Source: an uncultured bacterium (GTDB lineage Bacteria; Planctomycetota; UBA1135; UBA2386). From it: a stretch of DNA of 52,594 nucleotides. The position numbers were made by a program, and so were the translations under genes. The DNA lies in NCBI GenBank assembly GCA_937906475.1, contig CALCZA010000015.1, positions 1 to 52,594 of the forward strand. The letters are read 5' to 3'. Position 1 is the first letter of the stretch. Every line of letters starts with the position of its first letter. Shown piece by piece: positions 35,428 through 43,471 of the stretch. A model generated the notes under the pieces. That model searched no databases. It saw only the letters and a list, made by a program, of their open reading frames with translations, and was not told where the DNA came from.

Positions 35428-37557
35428 TCAGTTTGCGGCGGGCACATTCAGGTTGTGTTCCACGATATCTTGCCCTGCGGGCACGATGAAAATGGTCGAC
35501 GAGCGCTTGAGCTGCAACAGCTGTTGGAAGATCTCTGAGTCGGGTGAGGTGGTGCCAACAACTGCTGCACGCAGTTCATAGCTACCCGGCGGTATCCGAC
35601 GAGTGAAGCGGTAGCGACCTTCCCCATCCGTTACAGTTTCTAGACGGAGTGACTTATCGGCAGGGGCGGTCTGTTGGGTGGTGAGCACCACCTTTATCTG
35701 TCCCGCAATGCGCCCCTGCGAGGTCGCGAAGCCCGTAATGACGCTGCCATGGGGCATTGTGATCGGTGCTAACCTTTTTTCTGTCGGTTGTTTACCGTCG
35801 ATTTGGCGAATAAAGGTGCGGCACGCATCCGGGTGGTCGATTTGCAACTGGTAGGTCGACAGGGCCATGCGCTCGAACTGAAAGAAGCCGTTGTCGTCGG
35901 TTTTTTGGGTTCGTTGGGTTACGCGCTTTGGCACCCAGCGGTCCATCATGCGCAGCATCGGGCTATCGGGCATCGTCCCCGGCGACTGCGTGGTCACGGT
36001 CGCGCCGCCCAGCGGCGCGCCGCGACTGTCGATTACCTGGCCGAGCAGGCTGCAACCGTTGGTGACGGTGACTTCGATGCGCTGCACGCTGCCTGGTTGT
36101 TGAGGTTTGGGCCTTCCCGGCGCGGTTTCAGGTAGTTGCGCAGCCCGAAACCGCACCGGCAGGGAAAAGCTCTTGGCGAAGTTATCGGCCTGCACCTCAC
36201 AGACATAGGTGCCGTCTGGCACGTTGTGGATCACGGCGTAATCGTTGTTGCCGTCAAGCCGTATCCGCTGGTCGCGCACTTCGTGGATCGAACCGAGGGT
36301 GCCATTGGCCAACGCCTGCGCGTCGAGCGGGGCGTTGTGGTCCTTGGGAAAGAACCGTCGCAAGCCGACGCGGTAGTTGCGCAGCACGCGTCCGGTCGGA
36401 GCCAACGCGGTCACGTGGATGCGATTCTGCGGCACCATCGTCAGGTGCACCACTTGGCCAGGTGTGACCTCTGTTTGCTCGGTCGCGGCGAACCCGGCAG
36501 CCGTCGCTTTGACTGTGTGTGGCTGTGCTCGCACCCCGTGTAGCAAGAAGGTGCCACGCTCATCACTGACAGTTACCAGCGGTGGCTGATTGGCCTGCTT
36601 GGGCCACGCTTCGATCCGGGCGTTGACGATTGCGAGACCGGTGCTCGTGCGCACGTCACCAGCCAACGTCTTGCCCGGAGACAGTTCGAAGTCGACTTGC
36701 ACCGGACCGTTGCTGTTGAGTTCGATGTCGTGCTTGACGACGCGCGCGAACCCGGGGGCGAGCGCGGTCACCAGCACGACGCCGCTCGAAGGCGCGTTTT
36801 TGAGTTCGTACTCGCCGTTCGCATTGACGTTGGCGATTAGTCCGCCCGAGTCGCCAGGTAGGGCGCGCAACGCCGCGTCGGCGAACGCGCCGCCACTCGA
36901 GACCTTGACGGTCGCTTGTGGTACTGGCATGCCGAGCTGTCCCTTGACCGTGACCCGGCCGCGAATCGTCGTGCCGGTGCGCAGGATCAGATCGCCGAGG
37001 TCGTGCCACGAGTTCGGCAGCAATCGTAGTCCCGTCATGCGCACCGTCGCGTGGCGCGGTGACAGCAAGAATAGGTCGTAGGTCTTCTTCTGGGCTACTG
37101 CCAAGCCGACCGCGAACGTGCCATCCTGTGCGGTTTCGGCGCTCGCCATGGGGGCCAGCAGGTGTGGTTGCTGGTTAACCAGATGCAGCAGCATGGGGTC
37201 GTTGCTGGCGCTTTCGACCAGATAGACGGTCACTCCCATCAGCGGCCGGCCGTTCGCATTGACGGCAGCGCCTCGCAACCCTTGGGGCTCACTGCTGCTG
37301 TCGGGGGTGCTGGTGCGAATTACGTCCGGAACGGTTCTGCGGTCGCCGCCGGAACTGACGGCTGGCTTGATGCTGGGGTTGGAGTCGTTGCCTGTTTGTT
37401 GATCGGTGCTTTCCCCGGTGCCAACGTTCGCATCGGGAGCCGGCGCGTCCGTCACTTCGTTCGGCCACGCAATCGCAACGATCGCTAATAGGCACAACAG
37501 GGTGATGGTTGGCATCGGCCAAGTTGCTTTGGTTCGTGGGGGGGCCGGGTCGGACAT
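35428..37557 (-). CDS. Carboxypeptidase-regulatory-like repeat protein, first of a tandem pair
   Basis: This protein has 709 residues from the ATG at 37557 (the frame opens at 37602, but the sequence before residue 16 has no domain character). A single hydrophobic segment (ITLLCLLAIVAIAWP) near the N-terminus anchors it. Beta repeats follow, such as LRGAAVNANGRPLMGVTVYL, GDVRTSTGLAIVNARIEAW and GQVIDSRGAPLGGATVTT. It is a paralogue of the gene downstream, almost certainly by tandem duplication, and is transcribed with it. Function unknown. Confidence 0.8.
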   Translation of the reverse strand: MSDPAPPRTKATWPMPTITLLCLLAIVAIAWPNEVTDAPAPDANVGTGESTDQQTGNDSNPSIKPAVSSGGDRRTVPDVIRTSTPDSSSEPQGLRGAAVNANGRPLMGVTVYLVESASNDPMLLHLVNQQPHLLAPMASAETAQDGTFAVGLAVAQKKTYDLFLLSPRHATVRMTGLRLLPNSWHDLGDLILRTGTTIRGRVTVKGQLGMPVPQATVKVSSGGAFADAALRALPGDSGGLIANVNANGEYELKNAPSSGVVLVTALAPGFARVVKHDIELNSNGPVQVDFELSPGKTLAGDVRTSTGLAIVNARIEAWPKQANQPPLVTVSDERGTFLLHGVRAQPHTVKATAAGFAATEQTEVTPGQVVHLTMVPQNRIHVTALAPTGRVLRNYRVGLRRFFPKDHNAPLDAQALANGTLGSIHEVRDQRIRLDGNNDYAVIHNVPDGTYVCEVQADNFAKSFSLPVRFRAAQLPETAPGRPKPQQPGSVQRIEVTVTNGCSLLGQVIDSRGAPLGGATVTTQSPGTMPDSPMLRMMDRWVPKRVTQRTQKTDDNGFFQFERMALSTYQLQIDHPDACRTFIRQIDGKQPTEKRLAPITMPHGSVITGFATSQGRIAGQIKVVLTTQQTAPADKSLRLETVTDGEGRYRFTRRIPPGSYELRAAVVGTTSPDSEIFQQLLQLKRSSTIFIVPAGQDIVEHNLNVPAAN

Positions 37558-37913
37558 GTGATTCAGATTACCGTAGGGCGATATCGGTTGGAGAGCCCAC
37601 ATCCGACGCGTATGTCTGCGGATTCTTCCGTATCGCAGTTGTCGGCGCGGCTATGCGTCTCGGATCATACCGTTCGCGATGCCGATGACGGGGCGCTCGT
37701 CGGTCACGCAGCACGGCATCACCTTCCCGTTCGCGAAGCCGACCTCAGCCGGCCAAACGACACGCAGGTGATCGATTGCTAGAAGTAGCTGTCGCTGGCT
37801 GCGGCGATCGGGGCGCAGGTCGAACCTTCCGGTAGCACTCGATCGTGGTCGTCGTGGTGCGGCGACATATGGGATCTTTATCGCTCGCAGTTTTGAGTTG
37901 GCGCCAGAGCGTT
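37558..37913. other. Upstream region of the paralogue pair and the membrane protein
   Basis: No gene is supported. A 74-codon plus-strand frame (37558-37782) has no motif. This divergent interval should hold promoters for the minus-strand pair and for 38023. Confidence 0.35.
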
Positions 37914-37942
37914 AACTCGCGAGTGATCGCAACTCTTGAGTT
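37914..37942. promoter_or_regulatory. Palindrome cluster, possible operator
   Basis: ACTCGCGAGT (37914-37923) is a perfect 10-bp palindrome. CAACTC-TT-GAGTTG (37929-37942) is a 6-bp inverted repeat 5 bases further on. A third GAGTTG half site lies at 37894-37899. The cluster is about 80 bases before the membrane protein start. The spacing suggests a binding site for a dimeric regulator, but no regulator gene is near. Confidence 0.4.
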
Positions 37943-38022
37943 GACTGATCGCCCCGTGTGCCGGGTTCGGGGAACGTTCTCCCAGACAGCGCGAGTCGCC
38001 GCGGGTATGGTCACGCAACCGG

Positions 38023-39879
38023 ATGATCCGACCCGCGCCCTTTCTAGATAAGCTCGCTGTGATCGCTGCCGGCGGAGCGGCGGTCTGGGGGCTGTGGTGT
38101 TGGGTTGAACTGCACCCCTGGTTAGCCACGAGGCTGCGCGACGACGCTTTCTACGAGTTCGTTTGGGCGGCCAATCTGTTCGAAGGCCGGGGGGCCGTCG
38201 TTAGCGATGGCGTGACGACTAGCGGCGTACAATTGCTGTGGAGCCTAATGCTCGCAGGTGTGGCTTGGTTGTTTGGCAGAGCCGATGTCTTACCGGTCCT
38301 TGCTCCCTGGTTGGGGTTGCTATGCCATGTCGCCACCGCGTTCGTTGTCGGCAGGTTGTCTCGGGACCGGGTGACTCGTTGGTGCTTGATGTTGTGTTGG
38401 CTCGGCCATCCCCTGTTATTGCGCGAAGCCGAGAACGGCCAGGAGACGGCGCTCTGCGTCTTCTTTGCCGCGACCATCGTCGTTCTGCGTGATACCCGTG
38501 AACGCTGGTTCTTGCCGCTGTCGGTATTGACGGTGTTGGCACGCAGCGACTTGTTTGCGCTGGTGTTGATGCTGTCGCTCTGTCGCCATCGGCACGCCAA
38601 ATCGGTTCGCGGTTGGTTGGCAGCAGTGCCGGCACCATTGCTCGCGCTGTTCGTTCCGAGCGCGATCAACTACTGGCTCGGTGGTTCGTGGCTGCCCGAT
38701 TCAGCGTTGCCGATGGCGTGGTTGTTTCATACCAACCTGACCGAGGCTTCGGGGTTTTGGTCGAACCAGTGGTGGTTCACCCGGCCCGCGCTGCTTGGTA
38801 GCCCGTTCGCGACCGCGTCGGCATTTGGAATTGGCTTGATGGTGTTTCAATTGATCCGACCATGGTGGCCAGCCGCGCTGCGCTTCGTGCCGGCTGTGCT
38901 GGTCGGAGTTGCTAGCGCGCTCGGCGTGCACGACTTGTTGACCGCTGGTTGGGCGGCGCTGTTCCTCGCACTGTTTCCATCGGTGCGGCTGCGGCGGCTG
39001 TCGCCTCGTCTGTTGGCGGTCATGCTCGGCCTCTCGGCTATCGTCGTATTGCACTGGGCGATGCGCTGGTATCCGCGCGACTACTACTTGGCACCGTTGG
39101 TCATCGTCGGGTTTGTCGCGATGGCACGCTTTGGCCGGTGGCGAATTTTACTGTTGGCGTTCGCCATTGTGCAGATCCAGGACAGTTGGCGCATCATGCC
39201 TGAGCCATTGGCGGGCCAGCAAGAGATGCAGTTGGCGGGACTCTCGCTGCACACGGTGTTGCCAACGGCAGAGCGGGTGGGCTGTTTCAACAGCGGCATC
39301 GTTACGTTTTGCACGGGACCACTCGCGGATCGGACGGGCGCCGATGGTCGCCGCGGCATCGTCAATCTTGATGGTGTCGTTGACTCGCGCAGTTTCGCTG
39401 CGCTTCAGAACGGGCGGTTGTCGCAGTGGCTTGACGAGCAAGGCGTGCGCTTCTTGCTCGACAATCCGATGCAGTTCGAGCTAGACCCGTCGGTGCCGCA
39501 CGCATCGGGCATTTACTTCGGTGACGGATTCGATCCAGCGAATGATCTCGTCGAAGTCGCGCGCTTCGACGTTCCTCGCGTCAGGGACTCGTTGTCGCGC
39601 GGCGACAGCGTGCGTCTCTACTGGCGTCGCGGTCGCGGCGAGATGCCGGCAAGGCCAGTGGCCTCGGGCGAGCTGAAACCGATGCCACCGCGGTCTCGAA
39701 GTTCAACGCACCCGGATACCGATAGGCGCGTGTGGTGGGGCGCTCGTCCCGGGGACTCGCTAGTCTTCGTTCATCGGGACGGTAGCCGTGAACTCTTAGC
39801 CTCGACGGAGGTCGAGACTGCCGTGCTGATGGAGCTGTCTAGCGACTTTGACGGGCACCTAGAGATCGAGTCACGCTGA
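38023..39879 (+). CDS. Polytopic membrane protein, possible GT-C-type glycosyltransferase
   Basis: This 618-residue protein has about ten hydrophobic spans. The first luminal loop holds LRDDAFYEFVWAANLFEG (about 38-55), which resembles the DD/DE-containing catalytic loop of GT-C enzymes (PMT, ArnT and mannosyltransferase relatives). The C-terminal 190 residues are soluble. A lipid-linked sugar donor would be usual for that fold. I give the fold at moderate confidence and no substrate. Its start is the ATG at 38023. It is followed by fbp after 47 bases. Confidence 0.6.
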   Translation: MIRPAPFLDKLAVIAAGGAAVWGLWCWVELHPWLATRLRDDAFYEFVWAANLFEGRGAVVSDGVTTSGVQLLWSLMLAGVAWLFGRADVLPVLAPWLGLLCHVATAFVVGRLSRDRVTRWCLMLCWLGHPLLLREAENGQETALCVFFAATIVVLRDTRERWFLPLSVLTVLARSDLFALVLMLSLCRHRHAKSVRGWLAAVPAPLLALFVPSAINYWLGGSWLPDSALPMAWLFHTNLTEASGFWSNQWWFTRPALLGSPFATASAFGIGLMVFQLIRPWWPAALRFVPAVLVGVASALGVHDLLTAGWAALFLALFPSVRLRRLSPRLLAVMLGLSAIVVLHWAMRWYPRDYYLAPLVIVGFVAMARFGRWRILLLAFAIVQIQDSWRIMPEPLAGQQEMQLAGLSLHTVLPTAERVGCFNSGIVTFCTGPLADRTGADGRRGIVNLDGVVDSRSFAALQNGRLSQWLDEQGVRFLLDNPMQFELDPSVPHASGIYFGDGFDPANDLVEVARFDVPRVRDSLSRGDSVRLYWRRGRGEMPARPVASGELKPMPPRSRSSTHPDTDRRVWWGARPGDSLVFVHRDGSRELLASTEVETAVLMELSSDFDGHLEIESR

Positions 39880-39926
39880 CGCAAGCTTCCTAAACGCGTT
39901 CAATTGCGCTCAACTAGGAGGCAGCA

Positions 39927-40910
39927 ATGAATCGCTTCACTCTCAGCGAACAGTTCTTCCGCGATCAGGCTAGCGCCGCCGCGAGTGGAGGACTTTCTAC
40001 CGTTCTCAATCGTTTCAGTCTGGTCGCTCGCATGCTCGCTAGCGAGATCATGCGCGCCGGCTTTTGCGGCAAACTCGGCTATACCGGCACGAGTAATGTG
40101 CAAGACGAAGAAGTGCGCGAACTCGACGTCATCAGCAATGACACGACCTTGCAGGTGTTCGAGAACGTGCCGATGGTCGCCGCCATCGCCAGTGAGGAGA
40201 TGGAGGACATCCACATCATCCCCGGTGGTGAGAACGGCAAGTACCTGATCGCGATCGATCCACTCGATGGTTCGGGCAATGTCGACGTCGCTGGTCAGAT
40301 GGGCACGATCTTTGGCGTCTATAGGCGTCCAGACGTCAGCAAGCCGGTTACCGCCGATGACTTCAAGCTGTCCGGCCGCAGTCTCGTCGCTGCGGGTTAC
40401 GTCCTGTATGGCCCGTGCACGATGATGGTCTATTCGGCGGGCGGTCCGGTGAATGGCTTCACGCTCGATCGTTCGATCGGCACGTTCTTCCTGACGCACC
40501 CGGATCTGAAGATTCCTGAAGGCTCGGGCGCCTACTCGATCAACGAAGCCAACGAGCCGAAGTGGGACGAAAACACTCGCAAGATGGTCGCGACGTTCCG
40601 CACGCAACAAGCCGATGTCGGTCAGCGTTCTGGTCGCTATGCGGGTGCGTTGGTCGGCGACTTCCATCGCACGCTGCTCAAGGGCGGCATCTACATGTAT
40701 CCCGGCGAGGTCAATAAGCCGAACGGCAAGCTGCGCCTGCTCTATGAGAACGCGCCGCTTGCGTACCTCGTCGAGCGTGCCGGCGGCGCTGCTAGCAACG
40801 GCGAGATGCCGATTCTCGATGTGGTCGCTGATAGCTTGCACCAACGCACGCCGCTGTTCATTGGTAGCAAGGGCGATGTCGAAGAAGCGATTCGCCGCAT
40901 GAACGGCTAG
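39927..40910 (+). CDS. fbp: Fructose-1,6-bisphosphatase, class I
   Basis: This 327-residue enzyme hydrolyses fructose-1,6-bisphosphate to fructose-6-phosphate in gluconeogenesis. The metal-site motifs are complete: AIASEEME, IDPLDGSGN and, at the C-terminus, GKLRLLYENAPLAYLVE with GGAAS. It is cytoplasmic. A strong ribosome site AGGAGG (39916-39921) sits 5 bases before the ATG. Its neighbour upstream is unrelated. Confidence 0.95.
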   Translation: MNRFTLSEQFFRDQASAAASGGLSTVLNRFSLVARMLASEIMRAGFCGKLGYTGTSNVQDEEVRELDVISNDTTLQVFENVPMVAAIASEEMEDIHIIPGGENGKYLIAIDPLDGSGNVDVAGQMGTIFGVYRRPDVSKPVTADDFKLSGRSLVAAGYVLYGPCTMMVYSAGGPVNGFTLDRSIGTFFLTHPDLKIPEGSGAYSINEANEPKWDENTRKMVATFRTQQADVGQRSGRYAGALVGDFHRTLLKGGIYMYPGEVNKPNGKLRLLYENAPLAYLVERAGGAASNGEMPILDVVADSLHQRTPLFIGSKGDVEEAIRRMNG

Positions 40911-41125
40911 TTTCGCTGGCGGATTTAGATCCGCGCTTCCAATACGGGGCGGATCACCCCCTTGCTGTCCGCTGCGACGCGGTCAGCCTTCTCTCGCGCC
41001 GCCGCAAGATGGCGAGTCCGTGCGCGACCTTGAGTTCTTGCCGGCGCCAGCAGGCCGGTTGCCAGCGTCCGAAACGCCTGGGCGTTAAGGCTGGGTTTGG
41101 CTTTGGGCTCTGAAGGTACAAGCAA
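40911..41125. other. Gap between fbp and the Kelch gene
   Basis: Short frames on the minus strand (for example 40925-41125) have no motif or ribosome site. Nothing supported apart from the hairpin that follows. Confidence 0.35.
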
Positions 41126-41147
41126 CGGCCCGGATGAATCCGGGCCG
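41126..41147 (-). terminator. Hairpin terminator candidate after the Kelch gene
   Basis: CGGCCCGGAT-GA-ATCCGGGCCG is a perfect 10-bp stem at 41126-41135 with 41138-41147, about 43 bases after the stop of the minus-strand gene. On the minus strand it is followed by TTGCTTGT, a weak T run. Confidence 0.6.
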
Positions 41148-41189
41148 GCATAGCAGTCAGCTGGCTTGGTGCCGCTGCGGATCGATAGG

Positions 41190-42563
41190 TTATTGACCGA
41201 TCAGGGCGCGACCACCGCGACTTGTTCCTTCGAACGTCAGTGGCGGCAGCGTGAACACGATGCCTTGGGAGTAGACCGACTTGTTGACCAATGAGCTGTT
41301 GAGCGGAATGGTCAGGTCAACGGTCACCATGCTGCTCTGCGCGAACATCACCTCGAAGACGTCGGCGGAGGCAAGCAAGTTGCAGCCGGAGAGGGAGATG
41401 ATGCCGAGATCGAGTGGCAGCGGCAGGCCGTTCCACTCATCGTCGGACAGGCCGAACACGACGATCACCGCAGGTGAATTGCCGAGGTTGTCGTAGGTGA
41501 GGGTCAGCGTGGAGCCGATGTTCGGGACCGTGCCGGACAGGCCCACTGGCCCAACCGACGTGTCACAGCCAGTCCCGTAGAGAGTGAAGATGCCACTGGC
41601 GTCGCCGGTGTATGCCCAGGTGTCGTTGTTGAACGACGTGCCGTAGCCAGCAAACATGGTCACCGTGCCGTTGGTCGGGTTATAGGCGGAGGCCATTTCC
41701 GTCAGGGTGGTTGGAACGGTGATGCCGGTTGGGATCTGCTCCCATTGATCGCCAGCGTACTCGAAAGTCTGAGTTTGCTGCTGCGTGCCATCGAAGCCGC
41801 CGAAGTAAACCGTGCGACTCCGGTTGGAGTCGTATTCCATCATGCCGCGGAAGCGCGCCGTCGGGCTATTGGCTGGCGTGACTTCGATCCAGTCGTTGCC
41901 GTTGTATTCCCACGTGTCACCGTAGATCGTGGCGGAGCCTTCGTCGCAGCCGCCGAACAAGATGGTGCGGTTACGCGAAGCGTCGAAGACCATCCCCATC
42001 TCTTCGCGCGGTGCCGGAGCGTTGAATGTCGTGACCTGGTTCCACGTGATGCCGTTGAACTCCCAGGTCTCGTTGTTTGCACCCGAGTTGTCGCGGCCGC
42101 CGAACAGCACCGCGACGTCGCGGTTCGAGTCGTAGGCCATGCCATAGAGGAAGCGCGGGCTCGGCGCATTGGGGGTTGGCACGTTGACCCAGCTGGTGCC
42201 GGTCCATTCCATCGTGTCATTCGCCAGACCATTAATGTTTGGCGAGCGACCGCCGAACGTCAGGATCGTGCCGGTGGTCGTGTTGGTCACCATCTGATGG
42301 CCCCAACGTGGTGGCGTTGATCCGGGGGGAGTCAGTTGCCCCCACGTCGTCCCAGGGGCTCCAAGTGCCCACGTGTCGTTTAGTACTTGACTCGGCGTCG
42401 ACGCCAAGCCGCCATACATGATCAACCGGGCGGTGCCGGGATGATACGCCATCGCGGCAGCGCGGCGTTGGCCCGGAGGTGCCAAGGAAGTGATCTCCTG
42501 CCATTGGGCAGGCAGGGACGCGGCAAGGACCGTAAGGAGCGGCAGGACTTGGGTGGATCGCAT
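41190..42563 (-). CDS. Secreted Kelch-repeat protein
   Basis: This 457-residue protein has a signal peptide (QVLPLLTVLAASLPAQ) and about six Kelch-like beta-propeller blades. Each contains a pattern such as MAYDSNRDVAVLFGG followed by NETWEFNGITW. The last 140 residues form a separate domain that starts YGTGCDTSVGP and includes LPLPLDLGIISLSGCNLLAS. That Cys-containing beta domain is, from memory, typical of secreted proteins in one deep planctomycete lineage. The function is probably surface binding. It is divergent from the MoaD-MoaE gene, with 107 bases between. Confidence 0.85.
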   Translation of the reverse strand: MRSTQVLPLLTVLAASLPAQWQEITSLAPPGQRRAAAMAYHPGTARLIMYGGLASTPSQVLNDTWALGAPGTTWGQLTPPGSTPPRWGHQMVTNTTTGTILTFGGRSPNINGLANDTMEWTGTSWVNVPTPNAPSPRFLYGMAYDSNRDVAVLFGGRDNSGANNETWEFNGITWNQVTTFNAPAPREEMGMVFDASRNRTILFGGCDEGSATIYGDTWEYNGNDWIEVTPANSPTARFRGMMEYDSNRSRTVYFGGFDGTQQQTQTFEYAGDQWEQIPTGITVPTTLTEMASAYNPTNGTVTMFAGYGTSFNNDTWAYTGDASGIFTLYGTGCDTSVGPVGLSGTVPNIGSTLTLTYDNLGNSPAVIVVFGLSDDEWNGLPLPLDLGIISLSGCNLLASADVFEVMFAQSSMVTVDLTIPLNSSLVNKSVYSQGIVFTLPPLTFEGTSRGGRALIGQ

Positions 42564-42670
42564 AGGTCGTAAGTTGCCGGCGTAGTGGGGTGTTCCTGGA
42601 CCGGATAGGATACATAAGAATCTAGCCCAGAGATGGCGTTGGTGCTTATCCGGCTGTGCAGAATGTAATC

Positions 42671-43384
42671 ATGTCTGAATCCGTCGACTCAATCCACGTC
42701 ACCCTTCGCTGCTTTGCATCTGTGCGTGAAGCCCTTGGCACCGAGGTGATGCTTATGGAGGTCGCCGCGGGCACCTCCGTTGACGGCTTACGCAAAAAGA
42801 TCGGCGCACAGCATCCCGCGCTGCTGCGGTTGCCGTTGGCGTATGCCATTAATCGGGATTACGCCAGGGCCGATTCGGAGCTCAAGGACGGCGACGAGGT
42901 CGCGTTCATCCCGCCGATCAGCGGCGGCGCCGGCGCGGCCGACTTGTATCGCTTCGATCTCGTCGATGGCGTGATCGATCCGCGCCCGCTTGAAACCGAG
43001 TGCCGGACCGATGCGGACGGGGCGGTCGTGACGTTTGCGGGCACGACGCGCAACCACAATGAAGGCGCTGAGGTGCTGTCACTGAGCTACGAGACCTACA
43101 CCGAAATGGCGCAACGTGTCATGTGTGGCCTGTTTGAGGAGGCGGTCAAGCGTTTCCCCATCACCCGCGCCCGTGTCGCTCACCGACTGGGCGAGGTCCC
43201 TGTCGGCGAAGCTTCGGTCGTCGTCGTGGTCGCTTCTGCGCATCGCGGCCCGGCGTTCGATGCCTGTCGTTTCCTGATGGATCGTTTGAAGAACGAGGTG
43301 CCGATCTGGAAGAGCGAAAAACTGAGGGATGGCGATGGCGAGCGTTGGATTGGCGACTTGCCGAAACCAGGCGGCGCGAGTTAG
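42671..43384 (+). CDS. moaE: Molybdopterin synthase fusion: MoaD (small) and MoaE (large) subunits
   Basis: Residues about 8-86 are MoaD, a ubiquitin-like sulfur carrier, ending AFIPPISGG (Gly85-Gly86). Residues about 92-237 are MoaE, with VVTFAGTTRNHNEG, VVVVASAHRGPAFDACRF, and the catalytic lysines in DRLKNEVPIWKSE. Stand-alone MoaD must expose Gly-Gly at its C-terminus for adenylation and thiocarboxylation by MoeB. Here five residues (AGAAD) follow and lead directly into MoaE, so the fusion would need cleavage to make an active carrier, as described for MoaX of Mycobacterium tuberculosis. I start at ATG 42671 rather than GTG 42656. No other moa gene is near. Confidence 0.9.
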   Translation: MSESVDSIHVTLRCFASVREALGTEVMLMEVAAGTSVDGLRKKIGAQHPALLRLPLAYAINRDYARADSELKDGDEVAFIPPISGGAGAADLYRFDLVDGVIDPRPLETECRTDADGAVVTFAGTTRNHNEGAEVLSLSYETYTEMAQRVMCGLFEEAVKRFPITRARVAHRLGEVPVGEASVVVVVASAHRGPAFDACRFLMDRLKNEVPIWKSEKLRDGDGERWIGDLPKPGGAS

Positions 43385-43471
43385 CCCGCTCGTTGGGAAG
43401 TTGCCGCGATTGACGGTGGCCCGAAGCAGGCATGGTTCCGGTGCCCGCGGCACGCTACAACGGTCCTCCGT

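Noticed and set aside
40925..41151. Two short minus-strand frames after fbp
   Set aside because: Overlapping frames without motif or ribosome site, partly inside the hairpin.
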